Shown here: positions 7,889 to 15,810 of the stretch, one piece after another
How positions within the stretch are numbered: position 1 is the stretch's first letter
Layout: each line of letters begins with the position of its first letter
Assembly (NCBI GenBank): GCA_964473155.1
Contig: CAYYNT010000001.1
Span: 62,001-126,000, forward strand
Length of the DNA: 64,000 nt
Reading direction: 5' to 3'
Origin: JAJFUG01 sp964473155
GTDB lineage: Bacteria; Gemmatimonadota; Glassbacteria; GWA2-58-10
Program-made: the position numbers and the translations under genes
Notes under the pieces: model-generated
The model's input: the letters and a program-made list of their open reading frames with translations, nothing else
Told to the model about the DNA's origin: nothing
Database searches by the model: none

Positions 7889-8490
7889 TATTCACCCGCC
7901 TCCTTCCTGGACTCAAAATAATTGAATCCCGCTAACATCAGACCCAGGGCGATAAATCCGCCCGGAGGGAGAATAAACAGAAGAACAGGCTGGTAGGTAG
8001 CCGGGGCGACCGGTAAGCCGGCAAACGTGCCGGAACCCAGCAGCTCGCGCACTCCACCGATAACACACAATACGACAGTAAACCCGAGGCCCATCCCCAG
8101 GCCGTCCAGGAAAGAACTGAATACGCCGTTTTTTCCGGCAAACGCCTCCGCGCGTCCCAGAATGATGCAGTTGACCACGATCAGAGGGATGAATATGCCT
8201 AGGGCTTTATGCAGGGCCGGGGTATAGGCGTGCATCGATAAATCCACTATGGTGACGAAAGTCGCAATGATTACGATGTAAGCCGGAAGGCGGATTTTCC
8301 CCGGGATGCCCTTGCGCACCGTCGACACCACGACATTCGATCCAACCAGCACGGCGGTGGCTGCAAGCCCCATGCCTATTCCGTTGGTCACGGAGGTGCT
8401 AACAGCCAGCGTGGGACACAGTCCGAGGAGCAACCTGAAAATCGGCACCTCCTCCCACAACCCCCGGCTGAACGTTTTCCAGTATGACAC
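7888..8490 (-). CDS. rnfE: Rnf complex subunit RnfE
   Basis: A 200-residue membrane protein homologous to RnfA. It shows RLLLGLCPTLAVSTSVTNGIGMG at the first helix pair and IPLIVVNCIILGRAEAFA in the middle, the inverted counterpart of the RnfA motif, each contributing cysteine to the shared intramembrane cluster. Further helices include LGMGLGFTVVLCVIGGVRELLGSG, a conserved RnfE stretch. The start is GTG with an excellent AAAGGAG 6 nt upstream. It lies between rnfG and rnfA in the usual C-D-G-E-A order. Confidence 0.95.
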   Translation of the reverse strand: MSYWKTFSRGLWEEVPIFRLLLGLCPTLAVSTSVTNGIGMGLAATAVLVGSNVVVSTVRKGIPGKIRLPAYIVIIATFVTIVDLSMHAYTPALHKALGIFIPLIVVNCIILGRAEAFAGKNGVFSSFLDGLGMGLGFTVVLCVIGGVRELLGSGTFAGLPVAPATYQPVLLFILPPGGFIALGLMLAGFNYFESRKEAGE

Positions 8491-8508
8491 GCTCGACTCC
8501 TTTAATTG

Positions 8509-9084
8509 TCAGGGTTGTTTGACTATCGACTGCAATTTATCCAGTGCGTCGCGGACCGACACCGTAACTGCCTTGGAGCTGATTGTCGCGCCGGTGATCG
8601 CCTCGATCTGATTCGGGTCTTTTCCCCGCACTACCTGCAACTGCCCGATGGATTTACCCTTGAACTGGTCCTGGAACCAGGGCGTTTTCGCTCCGCTCCG
8701 AATTTCCTCCACGCGCGTTCCCAAACCGGGAGTCTCCTGCTGAGAGGATACTTTTATCCCGGCGATAACCATAAACGTATCCACTCCCACCATCGTGCGT
8801 ATAGTGCTGGAATAACCCTGCCCAGCCGCCGGGACAACATAACCTATCAGAGTCCGGTTCAAACTGTCAGGGAATGCGCGATAGAAAAGCAGGGCCGCGC
8901 TGGAGTCCTTCTCGAAATACGTCGCACCGGGAAATGCAGCCCGGCGGGCCTCAGCCTCGCGGCCGGCCTCAACCGCAGCAATTTTATCTCTCGTTGCAAG
9001 ATAAACGTTCGACAGGGCCGAGGCGGCGACCAGCGATATGAAAGCCAGGATAATGGCAAGTTTTATTATCTCGCGCACTTTCAC
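8509..9084 (-). CDS. rnfG: Rnf complex FMN-binding subunit RnfG
   Basis: A 191-residue protein with one N-terminal membrane helix (IIKLAIILAFISLVAASALSNV) and an FMN-binding domain. The motif ITGATISSKAV near the C-terminus contains the threonine that carries covalent FMN in the family. The upstream KVSSQQETPGLGTRVEE block is also conserved. It transfers electrons along the periplasmic or outer face of the Rnf complex. Its GTG start overlaps the rnfD stop (GTGA), giving tight coupling. The family member here is full length. Confidence 0.94.
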   Translation of the reverse strand: MKVREIIKLAIILAFISLVAASALSNVYLATRDKIAAVEAGREAEARRAAFPGATYFEKDSSAALLFYRAFPDSLNRTLIGYVVPAAGQGYSSTIRTMVGVDTFMVIAGIKVSSQQETPGLGTRVEEIRSGAKTPWFQDQFKGKSIGQLQVVRGKDPNQIEAITGATISSKAVTVSVRDALDKLQSIVKQP

Positions 9085-10142
9085 TTACCTCCCGTTGTCG
9101 CAGCGCCATACACCCGAGGACGTGTCCATGCATCGATCAGAGGAGTGGCCGTATTCATCAGCAGGATAGCGTATGAAACCCCCTCGGGGTAACCGCCCTT
9201 GACACGGATCAGAACGGTCAGCAGCCCGCAGCCGACCGCGAAAATCCACTTGCCTTTACATGTCACCGGGCTTGTCACCATGTCCGTAGCCATGAAAAAG
9301 GCCCCCAGAACAAGCCCGCCGCTCAATACGTGCAGGAGCGCATTGCCTGTGAAATAGCCCTCCTGGCCGGCAAATATCCAGGCTGCCAGCGCAACACTGC
9401 CGATATAGCCCAGCGGAATACGCCAGTCGATGTATTTCCTGACGAACAGATATATGGCCCCCAGCAGAAGCAGCAGGGCCGAGGTCTCGCCTAACACGCC
9501 GCCCATGTTTCCCAGCAGAAGGCTCTTATAGAATTCCACCTGGCCGGTCTGCGCCAGGATATCGTGCGCCCGCTGCACATCCTGGGCGCTGTAAGCGGAG
9601 GGATTCTGCAAGATCGGAGCGACCGTGTTTTTAAGCAACTGCAGCGGAGTGGCCTGAGTTAAGCCATCCAGGTTCAGGCCGCTCAACGTTCCACCGCGCG
9701 GGGCCGGGTAATCAGGGCTTGAAATCATCACGGTCGGGAAAGAAGCAAGCAGAAAAGCGCGCGCGGCCAGGGCGGGATTCCAGATATTGAACCCTATGCC
9801 GCCGAACACTTCCTTGACCACGGCGATTGCGAACACTCCGCCGAGGACCGCGATCCACCAGGGCGCATTCGCCGGAAGGTTGAAAGCCAGCAGAATGCCG
9901 GTCACGATGGCTGAATAATCGTCAATCGCCATAGGAACCTTGCGCAGACGCTGACACAGCGCCTCCGTCCCGACAGCGGACCCCACGCACAAAACAATCA
10001 GCAACGCAGCGTGCCAGCCGAAAAAGTACACCGCCCCCAGCGTGGCCGGCGCCAGCGAAATCACTACCCCCTTCATGATCGAGGGCACTGATTCAGTGGT
10101 GTAGAAGTGGGGAGAACTCGATACTTTCAGGAAATCGGTCAT
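9081..10142 (-). CDS. rnfD: Rnf complex subunit RnfD
   Basis: A 353-residue membrane protein with eight or more hydrophobic helices and the family blocks FGGIGFNIWNPALAARAFLL and TDMVTSPVTCKGKWIFAVGCG. The segment LNLDGLTQATPLQLL holds the ATPL motif whose threonine is the covalent FMN attachment site in RnfD/NqrB. It belongs to the ion-translocating core of the complex. The ATG follows rnfC after about 109 nt. The RnfD start KVSSSPHFYTTESVPSIM is typical. Confidence 0.95.
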   Translation of the reverse strand: MTDFLKVSSSPHFYTTESVPSIMKGVVISLAPATLGAVYFFGWHAALLIVLCVGSAVGTEALCQRLRKVPMAIDDYSAIVTGILLAFNLPANAPWWIAVLGGVFAIAVVKEVFGGIGFNIWNPALAARAFLLASFPTVMISSPDYPAPRGGTLSGLNLDGLTQATPLQLLKNTVAPILQNPSAYSAQDVQRAHDILAQTGQVEFYKSLLLGNMGGVLGETSALLLLLGAIYLFVRKYIDWRIPLGYIGSVALAAWIFAGQEGYFTGNALLHVLSGGLVLGAFFMATDMVTSPVTCKGKWIFAVGCGLLTVLIRVKGGYPEGVSYAILLMNTATPLIDAWTRPRVYGAATTGGK

Positions 10143-10251
10143 CAGGTCACCTTGTCGTTCTTGGACGGATTTAACCGTAATAATCAGACCAGACGAGGAT
10201 TATAAAACAGCGATTGCCATATCTTTCCACCGGGTTGCACCGGTGTGAAGA

Positions 10252-11580
10252 TCACTTCTTTGTCATCCGATCCTGATTCATGACCGTGAACTTGCCGTAG
10301 CGGATGAGCTGAACCAGATTCCGGCCGGCCGGACAGATATAGCTGCACGAGCCGCACTCGATGCAATCCTTGATGCTGTACTGGCGGCAGCGGTCCCAGA
10401 CTGCATTCTCTGACAGAAGCGCCAGGTCGCAGGGAATCAGCCGGATCGGGCAGGCATTGACGCAGGAGCCGCAGCGGATACAGGCATTATGACGGCTCTC
10501 CGGAACCGGCCCGGCCATCAGCACCAAACCGTTGGTTCCCTTGAGCACCGGCACGTCCAGTCCGGGCAGGGCGATGCCCATCATCGGACCGCCCATTATC
10601 ACCTTGCCCAGGTTGCCGTTCACCCCGCCGATTTTCTCCAGGAACTCGCTTATCAGCGTGCCAACCCTGACACTGTAGTTTCCAGGATTGGCCGCAGCAT
10701 CACCTGTAACCGTCACAACTTTATCAATCAGCGGACGTCCCGTTGCCACGGCATCGTACACCGAGAGCACCGTCGAGACGTTCTGCACCACGCAGCCGAC
10801 ATCCATCGGCAAACCGCCCGAGGGGACCTGACGGCCGGTGATAGCCTCAATCAACTGTTTCTCGCCTCCCTGCGGATACTTGGTCTGGAGCGCGGTCACC
10901 TGCCAGCCCTCGCGCCCTGCTGCCAGTTCGCCGAGGAGTTTCAACGCCTCCGGCTTGTTTTTTTCAACAGCCAGGTAAACCCTGGCGCACCCCAGAACGC
11001 GGGCGATTATACGCACCCCGGCCATAAGGTCCGTGGCGCGCTCGATCATCTGACGGTAATCCGTGGTCAGAAAAGGCTCGCATTCAGCGCCGTTGAGAAT
11101 GAAAACATCGATCTTCCTGTCCGGCGGGGGTGAAAGCTTCACATGTGTGGGGAAGGCCGCTCCGCCAAGACCAACTATCCCGGCTTCGCGGATGATTTTT
11201 TTTATCTCATCCACTCCCAGGCTGTCAGGATCGCGGCTTGCAAGCACTCCAGGCTCCCACACATCCTGCCCGTCGCCTTCGATCACGATCGACTGCATGT
11301 TGGCGCCCGAGGGATGCGGCGCCTCGCCGATAGACTTGACCTTGCCTGAGATGGGAGAATGAAGCGGGATGCTCACGAAACCTGTGGGCCGGGCCACAAC
11401 GGCGCCCACTTTCACCTCATCGCCCACCGAAACCGCTGTCTCCAGGGGCGCCCCGATATGCTGCTGAAGCGGCAGGACCACCTTGGATGGCAGCGCGACC
11501 GTTTCGATCTTCTTTTCCCTGGTTGCATCTTTCTGCTCGGGAGGATGAATCCCCCCGCGGAACGTGGCGAGCTTTGCCAT
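10252..11580 (-). CDS. rnfC: Rnf complex NADH-binding subunit RnfC
   Basis: A 442-residue soluble subunit that carries FMN/NADH and two [4Fe-4S] clusters. It begins with TFRGGIHPPEQK, contains the NuoF-like GIVGLGGAAFPTHVKLSPP and LILNGAECEPFLTTDYR-type blocks, and ends with two ferredoxin motifs, CIRCGSCVNACP and CIECGSCSYICP, at about residues 366-410. It exchanges electrons with NAD+. The ATG has GGAAGGACAG directly upstream. It is the first rnf gene here, downstream of nrdR; rnfB, which would take electrons from ferredoxin, is not next to it on either side. Confidence 0.96.
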   Translation of the reverse strand: MAKLATFRGGIHPPEQKDATREKKIETVALPSKVVLPLQQHIGAPLETAVSVGDEVKVGAVVARPTGFVSIPLHSPISGKVKSIGEAPHPSGANMQSIVIEGDGQDVWEPGVLASRDPDSLGVDEIKKIIREAGIVGLGGAAFPTHVKLSPPPDRKIDVFILNGAECEPFLTTDYRQMIERATDLMAGVRIIARVLGCARVYLAVEKNKPEALKLLGELAAGREGWQVTALQTKYPQGGEKQLIEAITGRQVPSGGLPMDVGCVVQNVSTVLSVYDAVATGRPLIDKVVTVTGDAAANPGNYSVRVGTLISEFLEKIGGVNGNLGKVIMGGPMMGIALPGLDVPVLKGTNGLVLMAGPVPESRHNACIRCGSCVNACPIRLIPCDLALLSENAVWDRCRQYSIKDCIECGSCSYICPAGRNLVQLIRYGKFTVMNQDRMTKK

Positions 11581-11592
11581 CTGTCCTTCCTG

Positions 11593-12060
11593 TTACTCCT
11601 GGTTAGTCTTCTCCGGACCGAGTTCCCTGATCTTTTTCTCGAATTCCGAAACCGCCTCGAAACGGTAATACACCGAGGCGAAACGCACATATGCCACCGG
11701 ATCGAGCTTCTTGAGCTGCCTGATAACTTCCTCGCCCAGGACCTTGCTCGGCACCTCGCTGACATTCAACCGGTCAACCGCTTTCTCCACCTGGTCGATC
11801 AGGTGATCGATATCGTCCATCCTGACCGGACGTTTCTTGCAGGCCGTAATCAAACCCATTTTCAGTTTTTCCGCGCTGTACGGCTCCCTGCGCCCATCGC
11901 TCTTGATCACCATCAGCGGGATGCTTTCGATGTACTCGTAGGTCGTGAAACGCCGTTTGCATTCAAAGCACTCCCTGCGCCGGCGTATCATCGAGCCGTC
12001 TTTCACCGCCCGGGAATCGACCACCCGGCTGTCTTCGAAATTGCAGAAAGGGCATTTCAT
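11593..12060 (-). CDS. nrdR: Transcriptional repressor NrdR
   Basis: A 155-residue protein, the standard NrdR length. It starts MKCPFCNFEDSRVVDSR and carries the second CxxC (CFECKRRFTT), forming the zinc ribbon, then the ATP-cone domain (KSDGRREPYSAEKLKMGL...). NrdR binds paired NrdR boxes and represses ribonucleotide reductase genes according to ATP/dATP. No nrd gene is in the window. It lies 5 nt downstream of cpoB and 12 nt before rnfC, so it appears embedded in a transcript running from cpoB into the Rnf genes, which is unusual company for this regulator. Confidence 0.96.
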   Translation of the reverse strand: MKCPFCNFEDSRVVDSRAVKDGSMIRRRRECFECKRRFTTYEYIESIPLMVIKSDGRREPYSAEKLKMGLITACKKRPVRMDDIDHLIDQVEKAVDRLNVSEVPSKVLGEEVIRQLKKLDPVAYVRFASVYYRFEAVSEFEKKIRELGPEKTNQE

Positions 12061-12065
12061 AAGGT

Positions 12066-12824
12066 TCAGGGATTCAACCTTGCGCGAGCCATCTGGGCAG
12101 CATCTGAATCCGGATATTTCTGGATCACTGTCTGCAGGAAAGTCTCACCACGGGCTTTCTGCCCCAGGCTCAGGTAGCAGTCGCCGATTCGATAGAGGGC
12201 GTCCGGGGTGAGTTGGGAGTCTGGAAAACGGTCAACTATCTGGCGGTAGGCCTTGATTGCATCATCGTACTTTTTCAAGGCCCGGAAACTGTTCCCGATA
12301 TACAGGTTCGCATCCGCGGCCAGGGGGATGTCCGGATAACGCGCTAAAAAATCCCTGAATCCATCAATCGCCATCTGGTAGTTGCTGGCGGTGAAATCCT
12401 TGTAAGCCAGTTCGTACAACTGGCTCGGATCTGACGCGGCCGGCGTCTTCGCGGCCGCGGCCGCGCCTCCGGTGGCAGCGGCAGGCGCGGAAACAGCCCT
12501 GGCCTGAAGCTCGGATTGCAAACGCAACAGACGCTGTTCCGTGTCTGAGATTCTCTGCTGAAGGGTGGCGATCTGCTTTTCGAGCTGGCCTGTGTCGGTC
12601 CGGTAGCCTGCCTGGAAACGGTCAAGCGTCTCAACCCGCTGGCTGACCATACTGTCAAGCAGAGCAACCTGGTTTTTCAACTGGCGCTGATCCTGTCGCA
12701 GTCCGAATATTTCGGACCGCAGGATCTGCATCTCGCTCGACTTGGCTCCGCCGCAACCTGATATCCAAAAAACCGGCAATACAAAAAACACAGCCAGGCA
12801 TCTGATTCTACGGACTGCCGTCAT
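12066..12824 (-). CDS. cpoB: Cell division coordinator CpoB / YbgF-like lipoprotein
   Basis: A 252-residue protein with a lipoprotein signal (FFVLPVFWISGCG, lipobox ISGC), a coiled-coil segment (LRQDQRQLKNQVALLDSM...), an Ala-rich linker with repeated AAA/TPA, and C-terminal TPR repeats such as YKDFTASNYQMAIDGFRDFL and AIKAYRQIVDRFPDS. This is the YbgF/CpoB architecture of the Tol-Pal system, which coordinates outer-membrane constriction with peptidoglycan synthesis. E. coli CpoB is periplasmic; a lipoprotein form is seen here. I prefer the second ATG because AGGAGGG is then about 7 nt upstream. A terminator lies between pal and this gene. Confidence 0.9.
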   Translation of the reverse strand: MTAVRRIRCLAVFFVLPVFWISGCGGAKSSEMQILRSEIFGLRQDQRQLKNQVALLDSMVSQRVETLDRFQAGYRTDTGQLEKQIATLQQRISDTEQRLLRLQSELQARAVSAPAAATGGAAAAAKTPAASDPSQLYELAYKDFTASNYQMAIDGFRDFLARYPDIPLAADANLYIGNSFRALKKYDDAIKAYRQIVDRFPDSQLTPDALYRIGDCYLSLGQKARGETFLQTVIQKYPDSDAAQMARARLNP

Positions 12825-12844
12825 CTGCATCCCTCCTGGCTTGT

Positions 12845-12873
12845 TGTATCCATATTCCGGTGCACCGTGACAA
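12845..12873 (-). promoter_or_regulatory. Possible promoter for cpoB-nrdR-rnf
   Basis: TTGTCA (12868-12873) is spaced 17 bp from GATACA (12845-12850) on the minus strand. The -35 is good and the -10 poor. It lies just downstream of the pal terminator and overlaps the short palindrome CCGGTGCACCG. The terminator upstream makes some promoter here likely. Confidence 0.3.
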
Positions 12874-12886
12874 AACCGGGCATATT

Positions 12887-12920
12887 AAAAAATGGGCGCC
12901 GGTGAATATATCGGCGCCCA
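12887..12920 (-). terminator. Intrinsic terminator downstream of pal
   Basis: TGGGCGCCG (12893-12901) pairs with CGGCGCCCA (12912-12920) and is followed on the minus strand by six U residues (12887-12892). A strong rho-independent terminator 135 nt after the pal stop. Confidence 0.88.
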
Positions 12921-13055
12921 CACAGATACTCCCCAACGGTGTCGTCGTACCGGAAGTTCAGTCAACGCAAACTCCGGCCGGAACAGACCACTCGTTACCG
13001 CCGAGTTGCGAAATTCACTCTCAGACCGGACAATGACTGATCCGGTTCAGTCTGC

Positions 13056-13589
13056 TCAGAACTCAGCCTTGAACTGATCCCGGCGGTTCTTGGACCAGCA
13101 GGATTCATTATGGCAATCCGCAACCGGGTTTTCCTCGCCCCAGCTCTTTGTGCTGATACGGCTGGCCGGCACGCCGGCGTTGGCCAGGAATTCCTGAGCG
13201 GCCGTGGCGCGTCGTTCGCCGAGAGCCAGGTTGTATGCCTCAGTGCCGCGCTCATCGCAGAAACCTTCGATGGTCAGGCTGAGCTCGGAATTCTCTTTCA
13301 GGATGCCGGCGATCTCAGTCAGAACCGACTGATACTCAGGCTTGACATCGCTCTTGTCAAAATCGAAATACACGACCTTGGCCGCGATCTGCTCGGCGGC
13401 TCTGGTCAGGCGCTCGCGGCGCTGACGGGCAAGCATCTCGGAATCGTCCTGCTTCACCGGCTCGGCCTTCTTCTCGACAACCGGCGGGGCCGGCGGAGGC
13501 GGCGGCGGGGCAACTTCTTTCTTATGGCAGCCAAGAGCCACCGCGAAAACCATCAAAGCGATCGGGTATACGAACATTTTCTTGCTCAC
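13056..13589 (-). CDS. pal: Peptidoglycan-associated lipoprotein Pal
   Basis: A 177-residue protein with a lipoprotein signal (ALMVFAVALGC), a proline run and lysine-rich spacer (residues about 27-50), and a C-terminal OmpA/Pal domain: VVYFDFDKSDVKPEY, then LSLTIEGFCDERGTEAYNLALGERRA, whose D...R residues bind meso-diaminopimelate in peptidoglycan. The last segment is slightly unusual: NPVADCHNESCWSKNRRDQF contains two cysteines within the normally cysteine-free ENP...C...NRR block. The start is GTG, with an ATG four codons later. It has its own promoter (13702-13730) and terminator (12887-12920), so it can be expressed apart from tolB and cpoB. Confidence 0.95.
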   Translation of the reverse strand: MSKKMFVYPIALMVFAVALGCHKKEVAPPPPPPAPPVVEKKAEPVKQDDSEMLARQRRERLTRAAEQIAAKVVYFDFDKSDVKPEYQSVLTEIAGILKENSELSLTIEGFCDERGTEAYNLALGERRATAAQEFLANAGVPASRISTKSWGEENPVADCHNESCWSKNRRDQFKAEF

Positions 13590-13701
13590 AAATCCCCCCC
13601 GGACAGAAGTTTAAAACCTTCGAGATTCTGAGTTACAGAACTCTTAAAAATACGTACGATTGTAAATCATCTGGATTATAAAACCCTTGCAGCGCAATCA
13701 A

Positions 13702-13730
13702 ATTATTACACAGCGGGCCTCTTTTGTCAA
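13702..13730 (-). promoter_or_regulatory. Strong sigma70-type promoter for pal
   Basis: TTGACA (13725-13730) and AATAAT (13702-13707) on the minus strand are separated by exactly 17 bp. The -35 is perfect and the -10 matches five of six positions. It lies in the 220-bp tolB-pal spacer and leaves a leader of about 105 nt. Confidence 0.72.
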
Positions 13731-13809
13731 GAATAAAAGGGGCGTGAAATCCAAATAAACCGGGCTTCACATACAGCCGCCTGCTCCATAATCGCGTCTG
13801 ATCAGCGAA

Positions 13810-15156
13810 TCATTCAGCAAAAGGAGACCAGGCCGGAGCGCTGGCTTCGCGGAACTTTGAATTCAGAGGCCGCTGGTTGCGCCCGTCCCAGTCCATGACG
13901 AAAACCTCGAAATTGCCCCGTCCTCCGCGCCGGTCCGAGCAGAATATGATATGCAGACCATCCGGACTCCAGTAGGCGTCCCTGTTCTCCCCTTCCGTGG
14001 TGAGCTGGATAAAATTATCTCCGGTGATATCAATGATTGCAATCTGGAAAAGCCCCACCTCCGCGGTAAGCGCCACCTTGTCGCCGAACGGCAGGGGCCG
14101 CCAGCGCGGGGTGGTGTTGCGGCTCTCGAAAGTGAGACGGCGCACGTTCAGGCCATCCGCGCCCATGATGAAAATGTGAGGATTGCCCGAGCGCGTGCTG
14201 GCAAAAGCCAGTTCCTCTCCGTTGGGCGACCAGCTCGGCTCGAAATCCATCGCATAGCTGAACGTGAGACGGCGCGGCTTGTGTTCCCCAGGCGGCAGGT
14301 AATATATCTCCTGATTGCCGGTGGCGCTGCTGGAAAAAGCCATGAATCCGTTACGCTTGCACCAGTCCGGGGCCTGGTCCACACCCTTGGCCGCAAAAAG
14401 CGGCCTCATGCGCTTCGAGCCCACATCCACCACATAGATATCGGCATCCCCGTCCCGCAGGTTGGTAAAAGCGATCTGACGGCCATCCGGGCTCCAGGTG
14501 GGACTTTTTGCCAGTGTGCTGTCAAAAGTCATCCGCACCAGGTTGTAACCGTCGTAATCAGAGACAAAAATATCCTTGGTCCTTTTCGAGGTCTGGGTGA
14601 CAAACGCTATGCGGGTTCCTGCCACGCCGCGCTCACCGGTTATATTCAGCACGATGTCATCCGAAATCCGGTGCGCGACCTGGCGGACGTGCTGAAGGTC
14701 AATCTCGTAATTCTTGAGGAAAACCAGATCCCCAAGCGAAAGATCATACACGCGTATCTCGGCCGAGGGCTTGCCTCCGATCATTAAAAATGATCCGGCC
14801 ACCAGGTAATCAGATCCCGTCCCTTTCCAGCCCGCGTAGTCGACGCTGCCCTTGTCCGAGCTGAGCGCGGCGAAAGTCAGCTCATCCACGAACCGGTTGA
14901 CCAGGTCGAAACGCAGCGAAAAATCCAGGTCCGCCAGTATGACATCCCTGAGCTCGCGGGTCTGGGCCTGGATATCGGGCAATGTTGGATCCGAAACCGG
15001 AAGCGGAGCCACCACAATCTTGTAGCGTTTTATCTCGCTTGTCGTTATCCGCGTTCGGACTTCTCCGGACGGAAGCTGCGAGGGTGGAGCCTGGGCCAGC
15101 AACGGAAGCGCAACAGCATTCAGAAGAAACCACAACACCATTCTTTTCACAATCAC
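13810..15156 (-). CDS. tolB: Tol-Pal system protein TolB
   Basis: A 448-residue periplasmic protein with signal peptide (MVLWFLLNAVALPLLAQA), an N-terminal alpha/beta domain (about residues 35-180, including YLVAGSFLMIGGKPSAEIRVYD) and a C-terminal beta-propeller of PD40 repeats: SPTWSPDGRQIAFTNLRDG, EPSWSPNGEELAFASTRSG, DAYWSPDGLHIIFCSDRRG. TolB links the inner-membrane TolQRA motor to Pal and outer-membrane proteins. The start is taken as GTG just after AGGGACAG; an ATG five codons later is possible. It is the last gene of the tolQ-tolR-tonB-tolB run. Confidence 0.95.
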   Translation of the reverse strand: MIVKRMVLWFLLNAVALPLLAQAPPSQLPSGEVRTRITTSEIKRYKIVVAPLPVSDPTLPDIQAQTRELRDVILADLDFSLRFDLVNRFVDELTFAALSSDKGSVDYAGWKGTGSDYLVAGSFLMIGGKPSAEIRVYDLSLGDLVFLKNYEIDLQHVRQVAHRISDDIVLNITGERGVAGTRIAFVTQTSKRTKDIFVSDYDGYNLVRMTFDSTLAKSPTWSPDGRQIAFTNLRDGDADIYVVDVGSKRMRPLFAAKGVDQAPDWCKRNGFMAFSSSATGNQEIYYLPPGEHKPRRLTFSYAMDFEPSWSPNGEELAFASTRSGNPHIFIMGADGLNVRRLTFESRNTTPRWRPLPFGDKVALTAEVGLFQIAIIDITGDNFIQLTTEGENRDAYWSPDGLHIIFCSDRRGGRGNFEVFVMDWDGRNQRPLNSKFREASAPAWSPFAE

Positions 15157-15175
15157 CTGTCCCTGTTATCGTCTC

Positions 15176-15799
15176 TCATTGCGGCTTGTATTCAAAATCC
15201 AGATGGACCGTGAGCTGCGCCTCGCTGTAATCGGATGGCAGCGGCGGCAACGGGTTGGAACTCAACACCGCCCGCTGCGCGGCCCGGTCGAAACTGGCGG
15301 CGCCGCTGCTGTTCTCGATGCGGACATCGGAAACCGTTCCATCCCGGGCAATCCTGAAAAACACCGTGGCGAGCACGCTCTCCGCCTGACCGCTGTAGGG
15401 ATTGATCCAGTTGCTGCTGATCTTGTTGACCATCAGGCGCAGATAATAAGGATACTGGCCGAAGTCCTCATCCGAGCTGAATCCGCTGAGGGCCTGGTTC
15501 GTGGCGCTTTTCGATAGAACCATCTTATCCGAAGCCGCCTGCTTTTTCGGCTTGGGCGTCTCTTTTTTCAGCTTCGGCTTGAGGCGTTTTTTTTCTTCCG
15601 GTGGCGGAGGGATCGTTTCAGCTTCCACCTGCTCGACCGTTTCTTCCGGCGGGGCCGTCTGTATGTCCGGCATCGCCACAAGCTGAACCTGAGTGATCGA
15701 GGGCATGGAAATATAGGAAACGCTTCTCCATCCCGCCACCGCTACCGCCACCACCAGAAGGGCATGGATAACTGCCGATGTAATGAAAGCCTTGCGCAA
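15176..15799 (-). CDS. TonB/TolA-like energy-transducing protein
   Basis: A 207-residue protein with one N-terminal membrane anchor (FITSAVIHALLVVAVAVAGW), a short Pro/Lys/Glu-rich spacer (IPPPPEEKKRLKPKLKKETPK) and a TonB-type C-terminal domain (SSNWINPYSG...VLATVFFRIARDGTVSDVRIENSSG..FDRAAQRAV). By position, between tolR and tolB, it should do the TolA job, yet it is far shorter than E. coli TolA (421 residues) and its C-terminal domain looks like TonB. The start is TTG with AAAGGAC 7 nt upstream; the next in-frame Met is at about residue 31, beyond the anchor, so the TTG is well supported. It may serve both Tol and TonB roles. Confidence 0.85.
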   Translation of the reverse strand: MRKAFITSAVIHALLVVAVAVAGWRSVSYISMPSITQVQLVAMPDIQTAPPEETVEQVEAETIPPPPEEKKRLKPKLKKETPKPKKQAASDKMVLSKSATNQALSGFSSDEDFGQYPYYLRLMVNKISSNWINPYSGQAESVLATVFFRIARDGTVSDVRIENSSGAASFDRAAQRAVLSSNPLPPLPSDYSEAQLTVHLDFEYKPQ

Positions 15800-15810
15800 A
15801 ACATGTCCTT

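Noticed and set aside
12859..12874. CGGTGCACCGTGAC, matching part of the REP-like element at 60074
   Set aside because: Only the inner half of the first palindrome is shared and the second palindrome and ends are missing, so it is not counted as a second copy.
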